From Elusimicrobiota bacterium (GTDB lineage: Bacteria; Elusimicrobiota; Elusimicrobia; Elusimicrobiales; Elusimicrobiaceae), in NCBI GenBank assembly GCA_023398295.1, contig JAEWSL010000070.1, positions 1-45,602 on the forward strand: DNA of 45,602 nucleotides, read 5' to 3'. Of this stretch, positions 34,030 through 41,331 are shown piece after piece (within the stretch, counting starts at the first letter, position 1; every line of letters begins with the position of its first letter). A program made the position numbers and the translations under genes. The notes beneath the pieces were generated by a model. The model worked only from the letters and a program-made list of their open reading frames with translations. It searched no databases and had not been told where the DNA came from.

Positions 34030-34074
34030 GCGTTGCAAAAAACAATGTTGTCAAAAATTGAAACGGAGCGTTAA

Positions 34075-34851
34075 ATGACAGATCCTCTTTTGCTTTTTTA
34101 TTCCCTTTTGCTTGGGCTTGTAATCGGCAGTTTTTTGAATGTTTGCGTGTACAGAATCCCCATAAAAAAATCTATAATTTGGCCGCCTTCGGCCTGTCCT
34201 AAGTGTAATGCAAAAATAAAGTGGTACGATAACATTCCCGTTTTAAGTTATCTGCTCTTACGCGGTAAATGCAGGAAATGCGGGCTTAAGATATCAAAAG
34301 AATATCCTTTGGTGGAACTTATAAGCGGCCTTATTACTTTGGCGCTTTTTTGGGTTTACGGCCTCTCGTGGTGGACTTTATGCGCGCTTACGATAGTTTA
34401 CTGCCTGGTAATACTTTCGGCTATAGACTTGCACCTTATGATTATACCCGACAGGTTCTCCTTAGGCCTTACGGCCTTTGGTCTGGCGACGGCTTTTCTT
34501 AATCCGGCTTTCAGCGGGACGTGCCTTGATAAATTTCTTTCAAGTCTGCTGGGCGGGGCAGTCGGCTTTTTCGGGTTGTGGGGCATTGCGCTTCTGGGGC
34601 AGGTTATGTTTAAGAAGGAATCCATGGGCGGCGGCGATATTAAACTTATGGCGGCGGTAGGTACTGTTTGCGGGCTTATGGGCGTGGTAAACTGTTTGGT
34701 AGTTTCCTCCTTTGCCGGGATAGTTTACTTCGGCTTTCTGGTGCTGCTTAAAAAACCCGTGGAGGACGGCACAATACCTTTCGGCCCTTTTATAAGCGCG
34801 GGCCTGCTGTTTAATTTATTTTTCCCCAACGGCGTAAATTTACTGATGTAA
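34075..34851 (+). CDS. pilD: Prepilin peptidase / N-methyltransferase (A24A)
   Basis: 258 residues with about eight membrane helices. The N-terminal domain has GSFLNVCVYRIP and two CxxC pairs (CPKC 41-44, CRKC 66-69) that bind zinc. The catalytic aspartates of the A24 family are D118 (AIDLHLMIIPD) and D188 (GGGDIKLMA). It cleaves prepilin leaders after Gly and methylates the new N-terminus in the inner membrane. The pilin at 17803 and the pseudopilin immediately upstream are candidate substrates. No assembly ATPase or platform gene is in the window. Confidence 0.96.
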   Translation: MTDPLLLFYSLLLGLVIGSFLNVCVYRIPIKKSIIWPPSACPKCNAKIKWYDNIPVLSYLLLRGKCRKCGLKISKEYPLVELISGLITLALFWVYGLSWWTLCALTIVYCLVILSAIDLHLMIIPDRFSLGLTAFGLATAFLNPAFSGTCLDKFLSSLLGGAVGFFGLWGIALLGQVMFKKESMGGGDIKLMAAVGTVCGLMGVVNCLVVSSFAGIVYFGFLVLLKKPVEDGTIPFGPFISAGLLFNLFFPNGVNLLM

Positions 34852-34867
34852 ACAGGCGGAGGGCTAT

Positions 34868-35575
34868 ATGAAAAAACAGATTTCTTTCAGGGAAGAACTG
34901 GAAAAACTCGCCGTAAAAGGGCGCAAGCAATTTAGCGAGAAAATTATTTTAACAAAAAATCCCGTTTTAGGCCTGCGCGCAGCCGATATACGCGCTTTGA
35001 CAAAGAAGCTTATAAAAGAAGGCCGTCAAAATGAAGTTTTGGGTAAAAAACCCTCCTGTTACGAAGAGAATATTATATACGGTCTTTTGCTTAGCAACCC
35101 CGCGCGCGGCGCAAAGCAAATAGCGGCCGCCCTGAAAACTTACGCCCCGCTGGTTGACAACTGGGCCTCCTGCGACGTTTTTTGTTCTTCTCTTAAAGTA
35201 AACGCGGAAGATAAACCCGCCCTTTGGACGGCTTTGCAGCCTTACCTTAAAGATAAGCGGGAGTTTTATGCAAGGCTAGGTTTTGTTATGCTTTTATGCC
35301 ATTTTGTAGAAGAAGCATATCTGCTGCGCATTTTTGCCGCCTGCGACGCTGCGCGCTCAAAAGATTATTACGCGCATATGGCCCTTGCGTGGCTTATTTC
35401 GGTTTGTTTTGTTAAATATCCAAAAGAAACTTTTGCCTATCTTCAAGCCGATAAACTTGGAAATAAAACCCATAATAAGGCGCTTTCAAAGATACGGGAA
35501 TCCTTCCGCGTAAGCGCCGCCGATAAAGAACGCGTTTTGCTTTTAAGGCGCAAAGGCGCACAAGACGAAGCATAA
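34868..35575 (+). CDS. AlkD-like DNA alkylation repair protein
   Basis: 235 residues, all-helical HEAT-like repeats. The family motif VDNWASCD (W99, D103) corresponds to the Trp and catalytic Asp four residues later in Bacillus AlkD, and W175 (MALAWLIS) to the second aromatic residue that cradles the alkylated base. YGVRxxD-type N-terminal text appears as VLGLRAADIRALTKK. It excises 3-methyl- and 7-methylpurines. RBS GGAGGG. It is embedded in the housekeeping run with short intergenic gaps on both sides. Confidence 0.9.
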   Translation: MKKQISFREELEKLAVKGRKQFSEKIILTKNPVLGLRAADIRALTKKLIKEGRQNEVLGKKPSCYEENIIYGLLLSNPARGAKQIAAALKTYAPLVDNWASCDVFCSSLKVNAEDKPALWTALQPYLKDKREFYARLGFVMLLCHFVEEAYLLRIFAACDAARSKDYYAHMALAWLISVCFVKYPKETFAYLQADKLGNKTHNKALSKIRESFRVSAADKERVLLLRRKGAQDEA

Positions 35576-35591
35576 TTAGTAAAATATAAGT

Positions 35592-37271
35592 ATGAAGACT
35601 AAAGGTAACGGCGTAACCGTAGCGCAGAGCGCGGGCTTTTGCCCGGGCGTAAAACGCGCTATAGAGCGCGTGCTTGAACTTGAGGCCGAAGGCAAAACGC
35701 CCATATACACCGTAGGCCCGCTTATCCATAACAATCAGGTAACTGCGGATTTGGAGCAAAAAGGCATACGCGCCATAGACTCTCTTGAAGAAGCCAAAGA
35801 TAAAAACGGAGTGCTTGTTATCCGCGCGCACGGCGTAACGCCGCAGTTTCAGGAAGAAATTGAAAGTTTCGGCATGCGGGTTATTGACGCCACCTGTCCG
35901 CTTGTAAAAAACGCCCATAATTTAATAAGCGAGTATGCAAAAGAGGGCTATGACACCGTTATCGTAGGCGACGCCGGCCATGCAGAGGTAATAGGCCTTG
36001 TGGGCTGCGCCCGGGGGCGCGCTTACGTTGTGGCGGACGCAAAAGAAGCCCAAAAGCTGCCGCCGTTGCAAAAAGCGCACGTGGTATCTCAGACTACGCA
36101 GAAAGAGGAAACTTTTTACGCCGCGGCAAAAGCCGTTGAAAATAAGGCCGCACACTGCATAATTTCAAACACTATATGCCAACCCACCAAGCAGCGCCAG
36201 CAGGAAACGTTTGAGAAAGCAAAAGAGGCCGATTTGGTTATTGTAGTAGGCGGAAAGCACAGCGCAAACACTGCGCGGCTTGCCAAATTATGCGCGGAGC
36301 TTTGCCCCAAAGTGTTTCATATTGAAAGCGCAGAGGAATTAATGGAAGGCGATATCAGGGAAGCAAAAAATATTTTTATCACGGCGGGCGCCTCAACGCC
36401 GAACTGGGTTATAGAAGGCGTGGTATCGGCGGTAAGAAATATGCGCAAGGCCAAAGTAACGCTGCAGAGTTTTGCGCAAAGCGTTGTGGAGTTTTTGGTT
36501 AAAAAATATATTTACACATCGTTTGCGGCGGTATGTCTTACTTATGTGTGCATGAAGCTTCAGGGCGCGCGCAACAACTTTTATATTTACGCCTTAAGCG
36601 GTTGTTTTGTTTATACGCTTACGCTTGCAAACAGGGGGGAATATTCTTATATTAAAAAGTCGCGTCTTGCAAGAATAATTATCGGCGCGCTTTTAACCTG
36701 TTTTTTTGCTTACGGCTTAAATATTTACATATTTATCCCGGTTTTTATATTTTTACTGCTCGGGCTGCTTTATCCCTACCGCCATAAATTTAAGAGGTTT
36801 ACCGCCCTGCGCGGCACGCGCGATATAGTTACGGCTCTGGGGTGGTGTTTTGTCTGCGCCTGCGTGCCCGCTCTGGCGCAGGGGCTGATTTTCACCAAAG
36901 CGGCCTGGCTTGCGCTTTCTTACGGCGCGCTTTTGGTTTTTATCCGCTCGCTGATTTTAAGCGTGGGGACGGAACATAAAGATATGCTTTTAAGCCAGGA
37001 AAGTTTTTATAAAGCTTTTGGCGTTGCAAAGACAAAAGCGGCAATATCGGTCATACTTTTAGGACTGACGGCAGTTTTGGCGCAGCTTATTTTGATGGGG
37101 TGGAAGCATACCCTTGTTCTCATGCTTCTTTTGGGATTGCTTTACACAATAGTGATAGCGGCTTATTTTTACGGCCGCCCGCGCCCGCGCACCGTTTTAA
37201 GCGACGCGGTTGTTGACGGGCAGTTTTATCTGCTTGCTTTGCTGGCTTTTGGCGCCGTAAATTTTATTTAA
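35592..37271 (+). CDS. ispH: IspH (HMBPP reductase) fused to a UbiA-like membrane domain
   Basis: 559 residues. Residues 1-285 are a complete IspH: Fe-S ligands C17 (GFCPGVKRA), C102 (DATCPLVKN) and C196 (NTICQPTKQRQ), substrate residues H46, H80 and E132, SQTT (166-169), SANT (224-227) and GAST (266-269). It reduces HMBPP to IPP and DMAPP, the last MEP-pathway step. After about residue 295, roughly 265 residues form 7-9 membrane helices in UbiA-prenyltransferase style (LLYPYRHKFKRFTALRGTRDIVTALGW, then LILSVGTEHKDMLLSQESFYKAFGV). The first Asp motif NDxxD is degenerate (ANRGEYS). The fusion would tether isoprenoid synthesis to the membrane. RBS not obvious. Confidence 0.9.
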   Translation: MKTKGNGVTVAQSAGFCPGVKRAIERVLELEAEGKTPIYTVGPLIHNNQVTADLEQKGIRAIDSLEEAKDKNGVLVIRAHGVTPQFQEEIESFGMRVIDATCPLVKNAHNLISEYAKEGYDTVIVGDAGHAEVIGLVGCARGRAYVVADAKEAQKLPPLQKAHVVSQTTQKEETFYAAAKAVENKAAHCIISNTICQPTKQRQQETFEKAKEADLVIVVGGKHSANTARLAKLCAELCPKVFHIESAEELMEGDIREAKNIFITAGASTPNWVIEGVVSAVRNMRKAKVTLQSFAQSVVEFLVKKYIYTSFAAVCLTYVCMKLQGARNNFYIYALSGCFVYTLTLANRGEYSYIKKSRLARIIIGALLTCFFAYGLNIYIFIPVFIFLLLGLLYPYRHKFKRFTALRGTRDIVTALGWCFVCACVPALAQGLIFTKAAWLALSYGALLVFIRSLILSVGTEHKDMLLSQESFYKAFGVAKTKAAISVILLGLTAVLAQLILMGWKHTLVLMLLLGLLYTIVIAAYFYGRPRPRTVLSDAVVDGQFYLLALLAFGAVNFI

Positions 37272-37304
37272 TATCTGATGAGGATTTTGCGCACTGGAGG
37301 TTTT

Positions 37305-38408
37305 ATGAAAATCAAGAGGATAGGAATTCTTACCGCCGGGGGCGACTGCCCGGGCCTTAACGCCGTAGTGCGCGCCGTTACAAAGCACGCGCTTAAAAAC
37401 GGCGTTGAAGTTTTGGGTTTCAAAAACGGTTTTGACGGTCTTGTGAAAAATCAGCATATAATGCTTGACGACAGGGCCGTTTCGGGCATATTAACGCGCG
37501 GCGGCACTATTTTGGGGACAAGCAATATTGCAAACCCTTTCAAATACACGCTGCCTCCTCTAGGCTCTGCGCAGAAGCCTTTGGACGTTTCTTCGGTCGC
37601 GCTGCATAATCTAAAGGAAAATAACATTGACGCCCTTGTAACAATAGGCGGCGACGGCACTCTTTCAATGTCCTCCAAATTTATTGATTTAGGCGTGCCG
37701 ATAGTCGGCGTGCCTAAAACCATAGACAACGATTTAAGCGCCACGGATTTTACTTTCGGCTTTGACAGCGCGCTAAGCATAGCCACCGAGGCCGTTGACA
37801 GGATACATACCACCGCAGAATCGCATCACCGCGTTATGATAATTGAAACTATGGGCCGCTACGCAGGCTGGATAGCTTTGCGTTCCTGCATAGCAGGCGG
37901 CGGAGATATCTGCTTAATCCCCGAAATTCCTTATAATGATAACGCCATAATTTGCGCTATAGAAAAACGCCGCCGCAAAGGCAAGACTTTCAGCATAATA
38001 GTTGCCGCCGAAGGAGCCATTAACGAAAAAGGCGAGATGGCCGTGCAAAAGACTATAGCGGGCTCCACGGACCCCGTAAGGCTCGGCGGCATAAGCGGTA
38101 AAATTGCCGCTATGATAGAGCGAAAAATAAATGTGGAATGCCGCGTGGTAGTCTTAGGTCATTTGCAGCGCGGCGGCACGCCGACGGCGTTTGACCGCTG
38201 GCTCTCAACGCGCTTTGGCGCGGGCGCGGTGGATTTGTTGCTTGAGGGCAAAGCGGGACATATGGTTGCCCTGCGCGGGACTGAAATTGTAAGCGTGCCT
38301 ATAAAGGAAGCCGTGGCAAAGTTAAAACTGGTAAATCCGCTCGGGCAGGAAGTTGCGGCCGCGCGCGCCGTCGGCACCAGCTTTGGCGACGAGAAAGAAG
38401 AGGATTAA
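37305..38408 (+). CDS. pfkA: 6-phosphofructokinase, group III-like
   Basis: 367 residues from the ATG at 37305, set by GGAGG at 37296-37300 (the in-frame ATG at 37278 has no SD). It phosphorylates fructose-6-phosphate in glycolysis. Motifs: GILTAGGDCPGLNA (phosphate donor loop), IGGDGT (115-119), PKTIDNDL (K138, catalytic D141), ETMGRYAGW (183-189) and LGHLQRGGTPTAFDR. Glycine in GGDGT points to ATP, while lysine in PKTIDND is the pyrophosphate-type residue; this pair is known from ATP-using actinobacterial group III enzymes. The donor is therefore probably ATP, but PPi cannot be excluded. Confidence 0.94.
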   Translation: MKIKRIGILTAGGDCPGLNAVVRAVTKHALKNGVEVLGFKNGFDGLVKNQHIMLDDRAVSGILTRGGTILGTSNIANPFKYTLPPLGSAQKPLDVSSVALHNLKENNIDALVTIGGDGTLSMSSKFIDLGVPIVGVPKTIDNDLSATDFTFGFDSALSIATEAVDRIHTTAESHHRVMIIETMGRYAGWIALRSCIAGGGDICLIPEIPYNDNAIICAIEKRRRKGKTFSIIVAAEGAINEKGEMAVQKTIAGSTDPVRLGGISGKIAAMIERKINVECRVVVLGHLQRGGTPTAFDRWLSTRFGAGAVDLLLEGKAGHMVALRGTEIVSVPIKEAVAKLKLVNPLGQEVAAARAVGTSFGDEKEED

Positions 38409-38446
38409 AATTTACTAAATAAACAGAGAACAGAGGAATAAAAACA

Positions 38447-39196
38447 ATGGAAAAACTTTCAAAGAACGAAATTTTGTTTGGCATACATCCCATACGCGAA
38501 GCCTTAAAAGGAAAAAAAAGAAAAGTGCTTCAGCTTTATATAACCGAGAAAAAGCATCCCTCCCCCGCGGTAGAGGAAGTAATACGCCTTGCCAAAGCCG
38601 CCAACGTAAAAATACAAAGTCTTGAGGCGCGCCTTATGGGCAATTTATGCAACGGGGCCAATCATCAGGGCCTTATAGCGCGCGCAGAGCCGCTTAAGAC
38701 TATGCGTCTTACCAACGCTCTTTTCACCGCGCAAAATAAGAAAACAGAACTTTGGCTTGCCATAGATGAAGTAACCGATCCGCAAAATCTCGGCGCTATG
38801 CTTAGAAGCGCGGCCTGCCTTGGCTTTTCCACGGTAATTTTGCCCAAAAGACGCACGGTGGGCATAACGGCGGCCGTCCATAAAGTGGCAAGCGGCGCGC
38901 TGGAAACGTTAAAAATAGTTGAAGTTCCCAATTTAACTACAGCCCTTCTTGATCTTAAAGACGAAGGCTTTTGGATATACGGCGCCGATATGGCGGGCAA
39001 GCCGCTTGCGGAGGTAAGTTATGCCTATCCGGCTGTTTTAATAATAGGCTCCGAAGGAACGGGCTTGAGAGAGAAAACAAAAGAGCATTGCGACGAAGTC
39101 ATAGCCGTCTCGCAAAGCGGCGGGGTAAGCAGTCTTAACGCGTCGGCTTCGGCGGCGATAATAATGTACGATATGTTCTCAAAAATTGCCAAATAA
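38447..39196 (+). CDS. rlmB: 23S rRNA 2'-O-methyltransferase, RlmB/TrmH (SpoU) family
   Basis: 249 residues. The N-terminal substrate-binding domain has FGIHPIREALKG and an ANHQGLIA motif. The C-terminal SPOUT knot has motif 1 DEVTDPQNLGAMLRSA (N114, R120), motif 2 VLIIGSEGTGLRE (E203) and motif 3 VSSLNASASAAI (N231). RlmB methylates G2251 in the 23S P-loop; the two-domain layout supports this rather than TrmL. AGAGGA precedes the ATG. 38 bases follow the PFK stop, so an operon is likely. Confidence 0.9.
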   Translation: MEKLSKNEILFGIHPIREALKGKKRKVLQLYITEKKHPSPAVEEVIRLAKAANVKIQSLEARLMGNLCNGANHQGLIARAEPLKTMRLTNALFTAQNKKTELWLAIDEVTDPQNLGAMLRSAACLGFSTVILPKRRTVGITAAVHKVASGALETLKIVEVPNLTTALLDLKDEGFWIYGADMAGKPLAEVSYAYPAVLIIGSEGTGLREKTKEHCDEVIAVSQSGGVSSLNASASAAIIMYDMFSKIAK

Positions 39197-39219
39197 AACC
39201 AGGAGGGGTTTTTGCCGTT

Positions 39220-39951
39220 ATGCTAGAGGAGAGTTTTAAGATACGTTACAGCGAAATGTCGCCCGAGGGGTATTTGCCCGTTTGGGTTTTGCAGGGCTAT
39301 CTTATGGAATCTGCAAGCGCCGACGCGCACAATCTTTCTTTCGGTATGGAAGAGTTTGCAAAAGACGGCATAAACTGGGTGGTGGCGCGCTTGCAGCTTA
39401 ATCTCTTAAAGAGGGTAACTTCGCGGCAAACGCTTAAGATTAAGACTTGGCATTGCCAGTCCGACAAGTTCCAAAGCATAAGGGAGTTTTTGGTCTGCGA
39501 CGAACAGGGTTCTACCGTCGCAGCCGGCGTAAGCTGGTGGCTGATAATTGATTTGACCACGCGCAAAATAGTGCGCACTCCTCAGGCTTTGCTTGACGCA
39601 AACGGCAAAACTCCTCCTTCCCAAACGCAGGCTAAAGTTTACAGAAACCCCTCCTTTGAAGGCAAACCCCCGCTTTATCAGACAACCGTTATAGCCCGAA
39701 GGGAAGATATTGACACTAACGGGCACGTCAATAATATGCATTTTACCGCGTGGGCTTTGGAAGCGCTGCCGCAGGAATTTTGCAAAGGCAAAGAACTTAA
39801 AGATTTATTTGTAAATTTTAAGAATGAAATGCTTGAGGACGATATTGTGGAAGTATCGGTTTACCCCGAAGGGGAAAACGTCTTTTGGCATATCCTTAAA
39901 AGAAGAAGCGACGGAAAGGAAGTTTCTTCCATAAGAACGCAGTGGGTTTAA
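39220..39951 (+). CDS. Acyl-ACP thioesterase (FatA/FatB-like double hotdog)
   Basis: 243 residues made of two hotdog repeats (about 1-125 and 150-243). The N-terminal half has RYSEMSPEGYLPVWVLQGYLMESA and WVVARLQLNLLKRVTSRQTLKIKTW. The C-terminal half has ARREDIDTNGHVNNMHFTAWALE (D165, N167, H169), the active-site pattern of Acyl-ACP_TE. It releases free fatty acids from acyl-ACP in the cytoplasm. AGGAGG lies 13 bases before the ATG, a long but usable spacing. It may adjust fatty-acid supply or produce secreted acids; chain preference is not predictable. Confidence 0.9.
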   Translation: MLEESFKIRYSEMSPEGYLPVWVLQGYLMESASADAHNLSFGMEEFAKDGINWVVARLQLNLLKRVTSRQTLKIKTWHCQSDKFQSIREFLVCDEQGSTVAAGVSWWLIIDLTTRKIVRTPQALLDANGKTPPSQTQAKVYRNPSFEGKPPLYQTTVIARREDIDTNGHVNNMHFTAWALEALPQEFCKGKELKDLFVNFKNEMLEDDIVEVSVYPEGENVFWHILKRRSDGKEVSSIRTQWV

Positions 39952-40003
39952 GCGTGTGGGCTCGCCGCGGCTTGTATTATAAAGATAAAGGAAAGGCTAA
40001 ACT

Positions 40004-41194
40004 ATGAATTTAAGCAATTATGCAGACGTTCTTATTTATTCTCTCAAAGCATGCCGCCGCGGCGGCTTCTTTAAGCGCGGGGATAATATTTTAATCAGTT
40101 ATGATTTGCCCGCCCTGCCTTTGGTGGAAGAGCTTTATGCAAAACTGCTGCGCGCGGGCTGCAATGTTTATCCGCGGCCGTATTTGGCCGAAAGCCTCTC
40201 CAAAATACGCTTTTTAAGTTCGTCTGAAGCTTTTTTGAAGCAAACCCCCGCTTGGGAAAAACTTTTTACCCAAAACTTAAACGGATTTATCGGCCTGCAC
40301 GCGCCGCAAAATTTGACGAACTTAAAAGATATTTCCGCCCAAAAAATTGCCCTTTCCGTATTAGCCCGCAAACCTTTGCGCGAAATTATGGACAAGCGCG
40401 AAGCCCGCGGTTTGTTTTCGTGGACTTTGGCTAATTTCCCTACGGAAGGCCTTGCCAAAAGCGCGGGTCTTACGCTTAAAGAGTACGAAAGTCAAATAGA
40501 AAAAGCTTGCTTTCTCAAGGAAGCAAATCCCGTTAAAACTCTGGCGCGCGTAAATAGGGAAATTGAGGAAATTTCAAAACGCTTAAGCTCTCTTCCGATA
40601 GAAAAGCTGCGCCTTCAAAGCAAAGACTGCGACCTTGAAATTACCTTGGGCCAAGACCGCAAATTTATAGTAGGCGGCGGCTGCAACGTGCCTTCTTTTG
40701 AAATCTTTACCTCGCCCGACTGGCGCGGCGCGCGCGGCGTTTACTTCAGCGATTTGCCTTCTTTTCGCGACGGCAATTTAGTAAAGGGCGCAAGGCTTGA
40801 GTTCAAAGCGGGCCGCGTCGTGCGCGCTGCGGCTGGCGAAGGTGAAGCTTATCTAAAAAAGATGCTTTCCTTAGACCTCGGCGCGCGGCAAATAGGGGAA
40901 TTTTCTTTGACCGACCGCAGATTTTCCAAAATCAACCGCTTCATGGCCGATACTTTGTACGATGAAAACTTCGGCGGCAGATACGGCAACAGCCATATTG
41001 CCCTTGGCGCAAGCTACGCCGATACTTATACCGGCAAAGAAAGCTGTCTTACCGCGGCAAAAAAGGAAGCTTTGGGTTTTAACCGCTCCGCTTTGCATTG
41101 GGATTTGGTTAATACCCAAAACAAACTTGTTAGTGCCGTATTAAAAGACGGCAAGCACCTCACCATATACGAAGACGGCGTTTTTGTAATATAA
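40004..41194 (+). CDS. Aminopeptidase, M29 family (AmpS/PepS-like)
   Basis: 396 residues, normal length. The M29 catalytic half is recognisable: GGGCNVPSFEIFTSPDWRGARG, RQIGEFSLTDRRFSK (metal-binding Glu region), LYDENFGGRYGNSHIALGASY and a late LHWDLV. The family is a metal-dependent cytoplasmic aminopeptidase that trims N-terminal residues of peptides. AAAGGAAAGG is 6-15 bases upstream of the ATG. It closes the plus-strand run; a possible hairpin follows. Confidence 0.92.
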   Translation: MNLSNYADVLIYSLKACRRGGFFKRGDNILISYDLPALPLVEELYAKLLRAGCNVYPRPYLAESLSKIRFLSSSEAFLKQTPAWEKLFTQNLNGFIGLHAPQNLTNLKDISAQKIALSVLARKPLREIMDKREARGLFSWTLANFPTEGLAKSAGLTLKEYESQIEKACFLKEANPVKTLARVNREIEEISKRLSSLPIEKLRLQSKDCDLEITLGQDRKFIVGGGCNVPSFEIFTSPDWRGARGVYFSDLPSFRDGNLVKGARLEFKAGRVVRAAAGEGEAYLKKMLSLDLGARQIGEFSLTDRRFSKINRFMADTLYDENFGGRYGNSHIALGASYADTYTGKESCLTAAKKEALGFNRSALHWDLVNTQNKLVSAVLKDGKHLTIYEDGVFVI

Positions 41195-41237
41195 CCTCTA
41201 ATCTAAAAACACTATAGCGCTATGGGCCTTTAAGGGA

Positions 41238-41265
41238 ACAAGACTTTAGGTCCTAATTCTCTTGT
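41238..41265 (+). terminator. Possible hairpin terminator after the M29 gene
   Basis: ACAAGA (41238-41243) pairs with TCTTGT (41260-41265), enclosing TTAGG and CCTAA (41246-41250 and 41252-41256) separated by one T. A weak T-rich stretch (CTTCTTTGTTT) follows a few bases later. It is weaker than the other terminators in the window, and the downstream gene at 41332 may also be transcribed by read-through. Confidence 0.4.
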
Positions 41266-41331
41266 GAGGGCCTTCTTTGTTTGCGACAATATATATAGCA
41301 GCAAATTACAACAAATTATCGGGTGATATTT

